Positions 43,456 through 52,718 of a DNA stretch of 64,000 nt are shown here, piece after piece. The notes beneath the pieces are model-generated. The model ran no database searches. It was given only the letters and a program-made list of their open reading frames with translations, and was not told the origin of the DNA. Source of the stretch: 13-2-20CM-66-19 sp963824395 (GTDB lineage: Bacteria > Pseudomonadota > Gammaproteobacteria > Steroidobacterales > Steroidobacteraceae); contig CAWGPF010000001.1 of NCBI GenBank assembly GCA_963824395.1, positions 372,001-436,000 on the forward strand, written 5' to 3'. The position numbers and the translations under genes are program-made. Each line of letters opens with the position of its first letter. Positions within the stretch are counted from its first letter, which is position 1.

Positions 43456-43869
43456 TCATCTCGCGCGCTTAGTGCGCTTGCGATTCGAGTTCACCGCCAA
43501 CGTGCTGACCTCTCCGGACCCCGGCTCCTGGCTCAACGCGACCGTACCGGGTATGTGGCGCTTCCCCCAGCGCACGAACGCGAGCAACACCTCACCGAGC
43601 TCACTGCCCTTTGGCGTAAGCGTGTAAGCGTACCGAACCGGACGTTCTTGATAGGGAGCACTGGTGACAATGCCGGCGCTCTCCAGACGCTTCAGGCGAT
43701 CGGCGAGGATGTTGGTGGGGACGCTTTCCGGAGAATCCGCAAGTTCGCTGTAGGTACGCTTTCCCTGTAGCAGGTCGCGGACCACGAGAAGTGACCACTT
43801 GTCGCCGACGATATCGAGCGAGTTTGCGACCGCGCAGGCGGAACGGGCGAAGGGCTCAGGCATGTCCAT
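43456..43869 (-). CDS. HxlR-family transcriptional regulator
   Basis: A 137-residue winged-helix regulator. ACAVANSLDIVGDKWSLLVVRDLLQGKRTYSEL, VPTNILADRLKRLESAGIV and YALT-like YAYTLTPKGSELGEVLLAFVRWGKRHIP are diagnostic of HxlR. The start at 43869 has GGAG eight bases upstream; the alternative start at 43917 lies inside an operator palindrome. Cys11 (RSACAVANS) sits where redox-sensing HxlR proteins such as HypR or YodB have theirs. It is divergent from a membrane-protein gene. Confidence 0.9.
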   Translation of the reverse strand: MDMPEPFARSACAVANSLDIVGDKWSLLVVRDLLQGKRTYSELADSPESVPTNILADRLKRLESAGIVTSAPYQERPVRYAYTLTPKGSELGEVLLAFVRWGKRHIPGTVALSQEPGSGEVSTLAVNSNRKRTKRAR

Positions 43870-43902
43870 GGATGCGGGCTCCACAGCTTGGGAAAACTTG
43901 TT

Positions 43903-43959
43903 ACTTGCAGAGTGCAAGTCATTCTGCTACGGTCGGCACAAACTTGCAAAATGCAAGTT
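43903..43959. promoter_or_regulatory. pair of HxlR-type operators
   Basis: Two copies of the same palindrome: ACTTGCA-GAG-TGCAAGT (43903-43919) and AACTTGCA-AAA-TGCAAGTT (43941-43959), centres 39 bp apart. They fill the 107 bp between the divergent HxlR and membrane-protein genes. Spacing near four helical turns fits cooperative binding of two HxlR dimers. Confidence 0.7.
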
Positions 43960-43976
43960 GATATGAGGAGAGCATC

Positions 43977-44639
43977 ATGATGCCGATCGCCCTGCCCCGG
44001 TCTTCCGAAACTCGGCCTCGCGGACCACGCGGCATTTACCTCGCGGTTACGCTGGTACTGAGCCTCTGGCTCGCGCTTGTGCTGTCACTAGGGGGCGCCG
44101 GAGCATTCGTTGGCCCTCCCGGTAAGCCCCCGCTGCCCATTGCGCTTGGAGTTGCGGCGCCCCTGGTGCTTTTTTTTGCGTGGCTGCGGTTGTCACAAGC
44201 GTTTCGCAAGTTGCTGATGTCGCTGGATCTTCGGCTCGTTGCGGGGATGCAGGCCTGGCGGTGGGCCGGTATGGGCTTCCTGTCCCTGTACGCGTATCAC
44301 GTGCTCCCTGCGGTGTTCGCCTTGCCAGCCGGTCTCGGCGACATGGCCATCGGTATCACGGCTCCCTGGATGATTCTTGCCTTGACGCGGCGCCCTGCCT
44401 TCGCCGCGAGCAAGCGGTTTATTCGTTGGAATCTCCTTGGGATACTGGACCTCCTGATCGCGGTGAGCATCGGGACCGTGAGCGCCCTGTTGGCGACCGG
44501 CGCCCCGGGGGAGATCAGCACCGCCCCGATGGCGACACTGCCACTGCTACTGATACCGGCATTCTTGGTGCCGCTGTTCCTCATGCTTCACGCCGCGGCC
44601 CTCATGCAGAGCCGTAAACTTATCCGGGATCGAGCATAG
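43977..44639 (+). CDS. integral membrane protein of unknown function
   Basis: A 220-residue protein with about six membrane helices (YLAVTLVLSLWLALVLSLGG; IALGVAAPLVLFFAWLRLS; WAGMGFLSLYAYHVLPAVFALPAGLGDMAIGITAPWMIL; WNLLGILDLLIAVSIGTVSALLA; LPLLLIPAFLVPLFLMLHAAAL). HVLPAVFALPAGLGD is a recurring motif in this unnamed family. GAGGAG precedes a double ATG. It is almost certainly the target of the divergent HxlR regulator through the two palindromes. Confidence 0.8.
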   Translation: MMPIALPRSSETRPRGPRGIYLAVTLVLSLWLALVLSLGGAGAFVGPPGKPPLPIALGVAAPLVLFFAWLRLSQAFRKLLMSLDLRLVAGMQAWRWAGMGFLSLYAYHVLPAVFALPAGLGDMAIGITAPWMILALTRRPAFAASKRFIRWNLLGILDLLIAVSIGTVSALLATGAPGEISTAPMATLPLLLIPAFLVPLFLMLHAAALMQSRKLIRDRA

Positions 44640-44656
44640 AAACTTGAAACGCGGCG

Positions 44657-44678
44657 CGCTGCCCCTGCCGGGGCAGCG
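44657..44678 (+). terminator. hairpin after the membrane-protein gene
   Basis: CGCTGCCCC-TGCC-GGGGCAGCG, a perfect 9 bp stem 17 bp after the stop. No T-run follows, so termination is not certain. The remaining 395 bp to the next start (44679-45074) hold no gene that I can support. Confidence 0.4.
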
Positions 44679-45074
44679 TGGGCCGCACCCGGTTCTGCGG
44701 TGTGCAAAACCAAACATTGGCTGCCGACTGCCGGTCAGTGGACCTCCCTTTGCGTCGCGATTCGACGCCGTCAGAACCGCGTCCCGCTTAGGCAGATTCA
44801 AAAGTACTACCTGCCAAAAACGCAGCAGCCATGCCCCTCATTGGAATCAATGACATACGCGCTAGATTGGCTGGGCGAGTTTCGCCGGAACGCAAACATC
44901 CTCATAGCGCGTCGACCAGGAGGAACATGCTGGTGCTAGGGTTCGGGAGGTTCATCTTCCCTGGCTACAGCGCACGGCGGGAGTCGAGAAAGAAGCCGAC
45001 CGCCTGTGCCATGCTGGCCGCGCACCCTGCGCGCCACCGATTGTTCGCGCTGCAACCAGAGGACTGCCCTCACC

Positions 45075-45680
45075 ATGGCCGATACCGTACGCGATGAGAT
45101 CATCCAGCTGGCAGGTTCGATTCGCGCGTTGGAACGACAGCTTGAAGTGGCACTCGCCAAGCGGCGCGTAGAATTGAACTACGAGGTACGGGACGGCGCC
45201 ATTCATTTCGAGCATCTCGTCCTTGCGAAGCACCGCCTGCTGAAAAGGAGGTTGCTGAGCTACATCTTCGACGCGCGGCCGGCCATGATCCTCACTGCCC
45301 CCGTGATCTACGCATTGATCATCCCGGTGGCAGTGCTCGACCTGTTCGTCGCCCTCTATCAGGCGGTGTGTTTCCCGGTCTATGGAATTCCTCGCGTGCG
45401 CCGTCGCGACTACCTCGCATTCGACCGCGAACATCTTGCCTATCTGAACGGCATTGAGAAGCTCAATTGCGCGTATTGCGCGTACGCGAACGGCGTATTC
45501 GCGTACGTTCGCGAGGTTGGCTCCCGTACCGAGCAGTACTGGTGCCCGATTAAGCACGCGCGACGTGTGCTCGGCACGCACGCGCGCTACGGCACCTTTG
45601 TGGACTACGGGGACGCCGATGCCTTCCGACATGACCTCGAGCGACTGCGGGAGCAGGCACGATCGAACGACCCGGCCTGA
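45075..45680 (+). CDS. membrane protein with conserved CAYCAYANG motif
   Basis: A 201-residue protein. An N-terminal coiled helix (DEIIQLAGSIRALERQLEVALAKRRV) leads to one or two hydrophobic segments (PAMILTAPVIYALIIPVAVLDLFVALYQAVCFPVYG), then EKLNCAYCAYANGVFAYVREVGSRTEQYWCPIKHARR with three cysteines that may bind a metal. The tail is charged. The start has AGAGGA upstream. I recall similar unnamed proteins but no function. An SDR gene follows after 86 bp on the same strand. Confidence 0.7.
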   Translation: MADTVRDEIIQLAGSIRALERQLEVALAKRRVELNYEVRDGAIHFEHLVLAKHRLLKRRLLSYIFDARPAMILTAPVIYALIIPVAVLDLFVALYQAVCFPVYGIPRVRRRDYLAFDREHLAYLNGIEKLNCAYCAYANGVFAYVREVGSRTEQYWCPIKHARRVLGTHARYGTFVDYGDADAFRHDLERLREQARSNDPA

Positions 45681-45766
45681 AACAGTTACCCGTAGCAGAC
45701 AAATCGGAACACGCGCGACACCACGGAGCGCATTGTCGTCCGCATCGAGGGAGCAAGGAGCGAGCG

Positions 45767-46495
45767 ATGAAAATCACGGATCATGTCTTTATTGTCACAG
45801 GCGCGTCGTCCGGCATTGGCCTTTCGACCGCGGTCGCGCTCTCAGACCGCGGCGCGAAAGTCGCCCTGCTGGCCCGCAGCACCGATGCGCTGCAAAGACT
45901 GGCGCTGCGGCTGCCAGGCAGCTTGCCCGTTGGCGCAGACATCACCGATTTTGATCGGGTACGGGAAGCGGTTCGCGCCGTGCATGAGCACTACGGGCGC
46001 ATCGACGGGCTCGTGAACAATGCCGGGCGCAGCTATGCGGCTGCGATCGAGGAGATTGACCCCCTCGTATTCGACGAGATCTTCCATCTCAACGTATTGG
46101 GACCGATTGTCGCAATGCAGGCCGTGATCCCGCTGATGCGTGCGCAAGGCGGCGGAAGCATCGTGAACATCAACTCCGGAACCGCATTCATGACGGTGCC
46201 GCAGTACAGTGTCTACTCGGCGTCGAAGCGTGCGCTTCTTGGATTCAGCCTCACCGCACGCGCAGAGCTGGAAAAGGACAACATCGTGGTCAGTGAAATA
46301 TATCCATTCATCACGGCGACGAACTTTGGTCAGAACCGGATGGGAAACCCGGGTGGCGGTGGCCCGGCCGCTAATTACGCCGATGGTGACAGGCCTGAAT
46401 TCGTCGCCGGCCTAGTCCTGCAAGCCATTGAAGAGGGGCGAGCCCAATATTTCGCCAACGATCGTCTTCGACAAATGGCCGGAATCGCGGTCTGA
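45767..46495 (+). CDS. short-chain dehydrogenase/reductase
   Basis: A 242-residue classical SDR. TGASSGIGLSTA (residues 11-22) is the coenzyme loop, NNAGRSY at about 84, and NINSGTAFMTVPQYSVYSASKRAL contains the catalytic Ser, Tyr and Lys. GGAGCGAGCG precedes the ATG. Substrate unknown; the closest style is the YqjQ/DltE-like group acting on lipidic or keto substrates. It converges on the MFS gene. Confidence 0.9.
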   Translation: MKITDHVFIVTGASSGIGLSTAVALSDRGAKVALLARSTDALQRLALRLPGSLPVGADITDFDRVREAVRAVHEHYGRIDGLVNNAGRSYAAAIEEIDPLVFDEIFHLNVLGPIVAMQAVIPLMRAQGGGSIVNINSGTAFMTVPQYSVYSASKRALLGFSLTARAELEKDNIVVSEIYPFITATNFGQNRMGNPGGGGPAANYADGDRPEFVAGLVLQAIEEGRAQYFANDRLRQMAGIAV

Positions 46496-46574
46496 CGGAC
46501 ACATTGCCCTTTCCTGGGGGAGCACGCTTCCATTTGGGGGTCGCGGGGTCAGACGGGTAAGACTAGGTGGCCCC

Positions 46575-47873
46575 CTAAATCGCAACGTCGGACACCCCGA
46601 ACGGCTCGAAATCTCTATGCAGCCGGCCAGCGGCCAGCAGAAAGAGTGCCGCAGCGAAAACATAGAACCCCGTACCCCCCAGTATGGCGTAGCGCAGTGA
46701 CTCAGTGCCAAAGCGTGCGGTCAAATGATCTGAGGCCACGCCGATGATCAGCGCGCCGAGTCCCAGGCCGATGAGATTGTTAATGAAAAGAAAAACGGCC
46801 GAGGCGAGCGCGCGCATCGTGTGCGGTACCAGCTGCTGAATGGCCATGATGACGGGCCCGAGCCAGACGAGCTGCAAGGCCGAAGGAATCAGAAAGAAGA
46901 CAAAGGCGGCGCGCCCCATGGGCAACGCAGTCCCCACGGCATAGCACGGGAGGATGCACAGAAACGCCACGGCAGGAATGAGGGCGTAGGCTCGCCGGTG
47001 CCGCGGTCCGTAATGGTCCGCAAGATAGCTGCCGAGCACGACTCCGGGCACTCCTCCGAGCAGTAACAGCGCCCCCAGCAGCCGCGACACCTGCAGCAGG
47101 CTCATGCCATCGCTGCGCATGAAGAACGAGGGTAGCCAGAATAGGAGTCCGTAACCCATGATCGAGCCGCATGCCGCGCCGAGCGATAAGAGCCAGAACG
47201 CAGGCTTGCCCACGAGTCTGCGCACCACCTCGCCGATCGCGGGAGGCGGGAGCGAGCGGAGCGCGCCATCCTGTGCGCCGCGAACGGGCTCGCGAACGGT
47301 GACCAAGAACAGCGGTGCCAGCACGACCCCAAGAGCCCCGAGCAGCATGAATGCTGCGCGCCAGGTAAAGGCAGTCGTAAGGTAGCCACCGAAGAGGTAG
47401 CCGCAGGCGCTGCCAACTGGAATGCCCAGCGAATAAAAGCCGAGCGCGCGCGCCCGGGACTTTGGACGAAAGTAGTCAGCAATCAGCGCGTAGGCCGGAG
47501 CCACGCCACCCGCCTCGCCTACGCCCACGCCCAGACGCGCGAGGAACAACGTCAGGAAACTATGGGCAAATCCGGTGAGTGCCGTAAACACGCTCCAGCA
47601 CAGGAGTGCCACGGTCATGATCCGAACACGGCTGACCCGATCCGCCCACCAGCCAACCGGAATGCCGAGAGCCGTATAAAAGAGCGCAAATGCGGTACCG
47701 CCCAGCAGTCCGAGCTGACTGTCGGTGAGGCTCAGCGCCGTCTTGATGGGGACTACCAGGATGCCGAGCACGATCCGATCGATGAAGTTCGTAACGTAGA
47801 CGATCGTCAGAATCCCCAGCACATAGAGCGAATAGGCGCGCGACGCTACGGGGGCTTCGGGCCGGGTGGACAC
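46575..47873 (-). CDS. MFS transporter, spinster-like
   Basis: A 432-residue inner-membrane transporter with 12 helices. N-terminal YVLGILTIVYVTNFIDRIVLGILV is the spinster (Spns) signature with D in helix 1; GWWADRVSRVRI is the family A loop, and RLGVGVGEAGGVAPAYALIADYF follows. It lies last in the TonB receptor-ligase-hydrolase operon (24 bp after the hydrolase) and is probably the inner-membrane importer of the same substrate. Confidence 0.9.
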   Translation of the reverse strand: MSTRPEAPVASRAYSLYVLGILTIVYVTNFIDRIVLGILVVPIKTALSLTDSQLGLLGGTAFALFYTALGIPVGWWADRVSRVRIMTVALLCWSVFTALTGFAHSFLTLFLARLGVGVGEAGGVAPAYALIADYFRPKSRARALGFYSLGIPVGSACGYLFGGYLTTAFTWRAAFMLLGALGVVLAPLFLVTVREPVRGAQDGALRSLPPPAIGEVVRRLVGKPAFWLLSLGAACGSIMGYGLLFWLPSFFMRSDGMSLLQVSRLLGALLLLGGVPGVVLGSYLADHYGPRHRRAYALIPAVAFLCILPCYAVGTALPMGRAAFVFFLIPSALQLVWLGPVIMAIQQLVPHTMRALASAVFLFINNLIGLGLGALIIGVASDHLTARFGTESLRYAILGGTGFYVFAAALFLLAAGRLHRDFEPFGVSDVAI

Positions 47874-47897
47874 GGATGCAGGACGAGCCGGCGCCGT

Positions 47898-48749
47898 TCA
47901 GGCTGCAGCCAGGAACGTGTCGATCGCATCCAGACATTCCGGTTCGTCCAGAAGCGGCGCGTGGCCGCGCTGCGGGACGGTCACAACCTTGAGATCCGGG
48001 TGCTCACGCTGCATGCGCGCGAGCGTGGCCTCACTGAGAATATCCGAGTGTGCGCCCCGCAACGCGAGTGCTGGTTTACTGGCAAGCGCCTTCCAGAGCG
48101 GCCACAGATCGGGCGCTGCACCCGGGGAGTTGCGTACGACATCGCCAATGCGGGGGTCGGCGTCCGGTGCGATCAGTCCCGCCTCGTTTTCGCGGTAGCT
48201 GCGGCGCGCGAGCCTCTCCCAGCGTGCAGTCTCGAGGCCCGGCCATGCTGTACCGAAGGTTGTGCTCAATTGCGCGGCCGCATCGCTCCAGCTTCTGGCA
48301 GTAGGTGCTCTGCCCGCGTAACCCCTGATGCGCTCAAGTCCCGCGGCATCCACTTCCGGGCCGACATCATTGAGGACGAAGCGGGTCACCAGGGTCGGGC
48401 GGCTCGCCGCAAGAACCATCGCCATGAGTCCGCCCATCGAGGTTCCGATCACCGCCATGCGGTCCACGCCCAAAGCCGCCAACAGGGGCTCCAGGTCCTG
48501 CAGATAGACCGGGATCTGGTAGTGCGACGACTCGGGGTCGTGTGCGGAAAGACCCCGGCCCCGCACGTCCGGAACGATGACCCGGTAGCGCTCGGCCAGA
48601 TGTGGCGCGAGATCCTCGAAGTCGCGGCTGTTGCGAAGCAGCCCATGCAGGCAAAGTACGGTGGGAGCGCCCGCCTGGGGTCCGGCATAGACGCGACTGA
48701 AGAGCCGCAGTCCGTCCCGGCTGGCAAACCAATACTCGCCGCTGTTCAT
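47898..48749 (-). CDS. alpha/beta hydrolase
   Basis: A 283-residue hydrolase. VLCLHGLLRNSRDF is the oxyanion region, nucleophile Ser104 in GTSMGG, the acid probably in the 220-235 region (GAHSDIL), and the histidine near 265 in QRGHAPLLDEPE. DVRGRGLS at 61-68 is typical of the esterase/thioesterase and lactonase types. It starts 12 bp after the ligase stop. In this context it probably cleaves an ester or a ring-opened product. Substrate unknown. Confidence 0.9.
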   Translation of the reverse strand: MNSGEYWFASRDGLRLFSRVYAGPQAGAPTVLCLHGLLRNSRDFEDLAPHLAERYRVIVPDVRGRGLSAHDPESSHYQIPVYLQDLEPLLAALGVDRMAVIGTSMGGLMAMVLAASRPTLVTRFVLNDVGPEVDAAGLERIRGYAGRAPTARSWSDAAAQLSTTFGTAWPGLETARWERLARRSYRENEAGLIAPDADPRIGDVVRNSPGAAPDLWPLWKALASKPALALRGAHSDILSEATLARMQREHPDLKVVTVPQRGHAPLLDEPECLDAIDTFLAAA

Positions 48750-48761
48750 ACTCTCCCCGTC

Positions 48762-50321
48762 TCAGTACTCGCTGCCGGCAATCTGTCTGCGTAGCTCGCG
48801 CTTGAGAACCTTGCCGTTGGCGTTACGCGGCAACGCATGACAGAAGAGCACGTCCGCGATCCGTTGTTGCCTGCCCACGCGCGCGTTCGTCCACTGGATA
48901 AGATCCGTCCGCTCCGGATGACGACCTTCCGCAGCGACCACAAATGCCACCGGTGTCTCGCCCCACTTGCGGCTGCGGGCCGCGACGACCGCAACGTCGG
49001 CAATCTGCGCATGCTCGCGCATGATCTGCTCGATGTCGATTGGATAGATGTTCTGTCCGCCAGACAGGATCATGTCTTTCTTGCGATCAACGATGTAAAG
49101 GAAGCCGTGCTCATCAAGCTGGCCCAGGTCGCCGGTTCGCAGCCAGCGTGCCCCGTGCGCATCGATCCAGGTCGCCTCGCGACTGGCGTCCTCGCGATGG
49201 TAATACCCCTGCATGAGCAGCGGTCCGCGCCCGACGAGCTCACCGGTGACGCCCGCGGGGACCTCGCGATCCTGCTCGTCCAGCACCTTGAGGTCCGTGC
49301 CGAGGAACGGCTTCCCCACCGAGGCAATCTTCGCCTCGAAGTCCTCCGGCGCGAGTATGGTGCACACGCCTTCGGTCAGCCCGTAGAGTTCAATCAACTG
49401 GCAGCCGGTGCGATTCGGGAACTCGCGCTTCACCGTCACCGGGAGCGAGGATCCGCAGCACATTACCGTGTCCAGGCTGTCCAGCCGGAACCCGCCGAAG
49501 TCCTCGAGCGCCAGCAGCCGCTCAAGCTGTATCGGCACGAACGTGCCATGCGTGACGCGTTCGCGCTCGATGAGTGCAGCCGCCGCGTGCGCGTCGAAGG
49601 CCTCCATGACGACTATCGTGCCGCCGACCAGCACCGTGGCGAGCATGGCAACCCAGCTGATGTTGGAAAACAGCCCGAGCGAGCACAACGTGACGCAGTC
49701 GCTGCGGTAGCGCAATACCAGGGCCAGTTCAGTCGCCCATGCCAGCCGGCAGGCATGGCTGTGAACGATCCCCTTCGGCGTACCGGTCGTGCCCGAGCTG
49801 TAGATGATGTTGCACAGGTCGTCCGGCTCGACCGGCGTTTGCGGAAGAGTGGTCGCCTGCGCGCGGTACCACGGCACGAGTTCGAGCCAGTCGCCGCCCG
49901 GGGACCCGTGACCAATGCGCAGCGCCGCCCTGACGGCGGAGGAGCTGCTGGCGAGCGCATCAATGCGGGCGCAGTGCCGGCCTGAGGCGCAGATCGCGCG
50001 CGCGCCGGCATCCTCGATCATGCCGGCCACAGCCTGGTCACTTATCGAGGTGTTCAGCGGCACCGCCACGCAACCCGAGCGCAGGATGCCGAAGAGGGCC
50101 AGGGCACACTCGAGGCTGTTGTCCATCAGCACTGCAATCCGCGCCCCGCGATCCAGCCCTTGGGCACCGAGCCCGTTGGCAATCTGAACCGTCGCGCGCT
50201 CGAATTCCGACCAGCTCAACCGCTCATTCCCGGCGATGAGCGCAGGCCGTGCAGCACGCCAGCGACCGTGCAGCTCGATCAGCTGCGGCAGCAGCGGCTG
50301 GGTGGGCTGGAACCAATTCAC
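48762..50321 (-). CDS. acyl-CoA synthetase (AMP-forming)
   Basis: A 519-residue adenylating enzyme that makes an acyl-CoA. Motifs: IIYSSGTTGTPKGIVHSH (A3, about 172-189), ELYGLTEG (A5), WLRTGDLGQLDEHGFLYIVDRKKDMILSGGQNIYP (A7-A8) and PRNANGKVLKR with the catalytic lysine. No carrier domain is attached, so it is a free ligase, resembling long-chain/aryl acid ligases. It starts 16 bp after the TonB receptor stop: import then CoA activation of a carboxylate. Confidence 0.93.
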   Translation of the reverse strand: MNWFQPTQPLLPQLIELHGRWRAARPALIAGNERLSWSEFERATVQIANGLGAQGLDRGARIAVLMDNSLECALALFGILRSGCVAVPLNTSISDQAVAGMIEDAGARAICASGRHCARIDALASSSSAVRAALRIGHGSPGGDWLELVPWYRAQATTLPQTPVEPDDLCNIIYSSGTTGTPKGIVHSHACRLAWATELALVLRYRSDCVTLCSLGLFSNISWVAMLATVLVGGTIVVMEAFDAHAAAALIERERVTHGTFVPIQLERLLALEDFGGFRLDSLDTVMCCGSSLPVTVKREFPNRTGCQLIELYGLTEGVCTILAPEDFEAKIASVGKPFLGTDLKVLDEQDREVPAGVTGELVGRGPLLMQGYYHREDASREATWIDAHGARWLRTGDLGQLDEHGFLYIVDRKKDMILSGGQNIYPIDIEQIMREHAQIADVAVVAARSRKWGETPVAFVVAAEGRHPERTDLIQWTNARVGRQQRIADVLFCHALPRNANGKVLKRELRRQIAGSEY

Positions 50322-50337
50322 GCGCCCTGCCCGCCTT

Positions 50338-52698
50338 TTAGAAGTGGTACTGGGCGGTCACGGTCCAGGTGCGCGGAGGGCCATAGAACCCGATCTGGCT
50401 GATGCCACCGATGAAGGAGTTCGCCGCCGAGATCGGCGGGTCGCCAAAGTCGTAACCGGCCACGCGATAGTACTTATTGGTCAGATTCTTGGCGTCGAAA
50501 GAGAAGCGCCAGGCATCGTTGCGCGTGGTGAAAGCAACCCCGGCGTTCAGCAGGCCGTAGGCGGGCTGATCGGTCACGCTCGCAATGGTGTTGGCGACCT
50601 TGGTGAAGCTGCGCCAGTCGTACCCCACCCGCGCCAGTACCGTCCCGGGCTGGAAGTCCCAGGTGTAAACCGCGTTGCCGGATACGGTCCAGGATGGCGC
50701 ATTCAGCGGCCGGTTCGCATCCGCGGCATTCACACTGGGCACGCCCGGTCCGCAGCCGGCGGCGGCGGTGAACACACTACACGGGACTAGGTAGTCCTCG
50801 TAATAGGAGTCGAGATACCCCGTGTTGAGAGCGAGCGTCAGATGGCGGGTCGGGCGCCAGGCTGCCTGCAGTTCCGCCCCGCGGTTGATCTGCTTGCCCG
50901 CATTGAGTACCGCGGTCAGATTCGTGGGTGCGCCGGCATACTCGACAAACTGCTGCACTTGGATCTGTGCGTTCTTGTACGGGTCATAGAACACCGTGAA
51001 GTTCACGAGCAACGTATCGTCGAGCCAGGTGGACTTCAGCCCGGCCTCGTAGTTGTCGGCGGTCTCCGAGTTGTAACCGTTCTGCGTACCGGGGTACACG
51101 GCAGCGTTCCCGCGCATGTCAAAGCCGCCACTCTTGAAGCCGCGACTGTAGGTGACGTACGTCATCATATGCGGGGTCCAGTGATAATCGAGCCCCAGGC
51201 GCGGCGTGAAATTCACAAATGCGCGCGTGTTGGTGTAATCGGTGACCACACCCGGGTTCGGGAAGAACCCTGCCGGAACGTTGTTCGGGTCGAAGAACGT
51301 GTCGCCTGGCAACAGCTGCGTCGGGGCGAAGCTGCCGTAATCGGCCTGGTAGACGTTCGCGGTCTTCTTGTCCTCGTTCCAGCGTATGCCGGCATCGAGG
51401 TTCAGCTGATCAGTCAGTTTCCAGGCAGTGTCACCGTACACCGCCGCGCTCTTGGTCCGCACACAGCCATTGACCAGCTCGGTGATGTACAGGTCGTACG
51501 CCGGAATGCCGAGCAGATTGAGGGTGCCGATCGAGGCGTTGTAGTCGCCGCAGGCGGTGCTGTCCATGTAAAACAAGCCACCGACCGCCTTGACCAGATC
51601 GTTGTGGAAAGTCAGTTGCGCCTCACCGGAGCTTTGATGGTCACGGTACGCACCCGGGACCTCGAACAGATTCTCATCGAGCTCGGCGAAGTTGATGAAT
51701 TGCTGTCCGTGACCCTCGTAGTAGGCCCCCACGAGTTTAAGGTCGAGCTGCGGCGTCAGCGTCTGCGTATAGGTGGCAGAGTAGCCGTCGCGGTGGAAGA
51801 AGTCGCGGTCGACCGGCATGTCGTTGTAGACGTCAAAGGGATTGCTGAGCTGCTGCACCAGGTAATTATTGAGACGCTGACCACCCGCGGCGTTTGAGTT
51901 ATCGAGAACGTCGTCCGCCACCAGCTTGAGCTTCGAGCTCTCGCCCCAGGTGAAGGTGAGGTTCGCGCGCCCCACCAATATGTCCTTGTTGGACACCTGG
52001 CCGCCTACCAGCGGGCTCGGCGGCTGATCCGGCTGTTGTAAGACCTCGCCGTAGCCGCCGTGTCGCAGATAGCCGACGGCCACGCCGAAATAAACGTGGT
52101 CGGCGACCAGCGGCAGTGAGCCGCTGAGTTTGTAATCCCGTTCATTCCAATTGCCGGCCGTGGCCGAGGCGGTGAGCGTCGCGGGGCCGGCGATGTCGCG
52201 CGTAACGTACTTCAGCGCCCCGGCAATAGTGTTCTTGCCGTAGAGCGTGCCCTGGGGGCCGCTGAGAACCTCGAGACGGTCCACATCGAGCACATCGAGC
52301 AGTGCTGCCTGCGGGCGAGCCATGTAGACATCGTCGATGTACACCCCGACGCCTGGATCAAACCCCCACAGCGGGTCGCTCTGCCCTACGCCGCGGATGT
52401 AGATGTTGATGGTGCTGCTGGTGGCGCGATCCTGGGAGATCTTCAGGTTCGGCACGAAGCTGTTGAGATCCTGAACGTTGGTGATGTCCTGCGTCAGGAT
52501 CGTTTCGGCCGTGACCGCGGAGACGGTTAACGGCACATCCTGGAGATTCTCGGTACGACGTCGAGCGGTGACCACCACCTCCTGAAGTCCGGCGCCGGCC
52601 TGCTCGCCCGGTGAGCTCTGCGCGTTTGCGGGCGCCAGCGGCAGCCCCATCAGAAATGTGCCGACGAGAATCCCGAGCCTGTAGGTATAGCGGTGCAT
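50338..52698 (-). CDS. TonB-dependent receptor
   Basis: A 786-residue outer-membrane transporter. Signal peptide (LVGTFLMGLPLAPANA), TonB box (EVVVTARRRTENLQDVPLTVSAV), plug with IYIRGVGQSDPLW and SGPQGTLYGKNTIAGALKYV, and a long barrel ending in TVTAQYHF with terminal Phe. It is the first gene of a four-gene operon (receptor, ligase, hydrolase, MFS) and divergent from a TetR gene. It belongs to the group linked to uptake of hydrophobic carbon sources rather than iron chelates. Confidence 0.93.
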   Translation of the reverse strand: MHRYTYRLGILVGTFLMGLPLAPANAQSSPGEQAGAGLQEVVVTARRRTENLQDVPLTVSAVTAETILTQDITNVQDLNSFVPNLKISQDRATSSTINIYIRGVGQSDPLWGFDPGVGVYIDDVYMARPQAALLDVLDVDRLEVLSGPQGTLYGKNTIAGALKYVTRDIAGPATLTASATAGNWNERDYKLSGSLPLVADHVYFGVAVGYLRHGGYGEVLQQPDQPPSPLVGGQVSNKDILVGRANLTFTWGESSKLKLVADDVLDNSNAAGGQRLNNYLVQQLSNPFDVYNDMPVDRDFFHRDGYSATYTQTLTPQLDLKLVGAYYEGHGQQFINFAELDENLFEVPGAYRDHQSSGEAQLTFHNDLVKAVGGLFYMDSTACGDYNASIGTLNLLGIPAYDLYITELVNGCVRTKSAAVYGDTAWKLTDQLNLDAGIRWNEDKKTANVYQADYGSFAPTQLLPGDTFFDPNNVPAGFFPNPGVVTDYTNTRAFVNFTPRLGLDYHWTPHMMTYVTYSRGFKSGGFDMRGNAAVYPGTQNGYNSETADNYEAGLKSTWLDDTLLVNFTVFYDPYKNAQIQVQQFVEYAGAPTNLTAVLNAGKQINRGAELQAAWRPTRHLTLALNTGYLDSYYEDYLVPCSVFTAAAGCGPGVPSVNAADANRPLNAPSWTVSGNAVYTWDFQPGTVLARVGYDWRSFTKVANTIASVTDQPAYGLLNAGVAFTTRNDAWRFSFDAKNLTNKYYRVAGYDFGDPPISAANSFIGGISQIGFYGPPRTWTVTAQYHF

Positions 52699-52718
52699 AT
52701 CGTCCCCCCCGAGCCGAT

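Noticed and set aside
47562..48794. Plus-strand ORF of 410 codons across the MFS and hydrolase genes
   Set aside because: It spans two well-supported minus-strand genes and their gap, with arginine/histidine-rich nonsense composition.
48837..49985. Plus-strand ORF of 382 codons inside the acyl-CoA ligase gene
   Set aside because: It is antisense to a gene with full motif evidence, and the product has no recognisable fold.
50842..51897. Plus-strand ORF of 351 codons inside the TonB receptor gene
   Set aside because: Antisense shadow; the receptor has signal peptide, plug and terminal Phe on the other strand.
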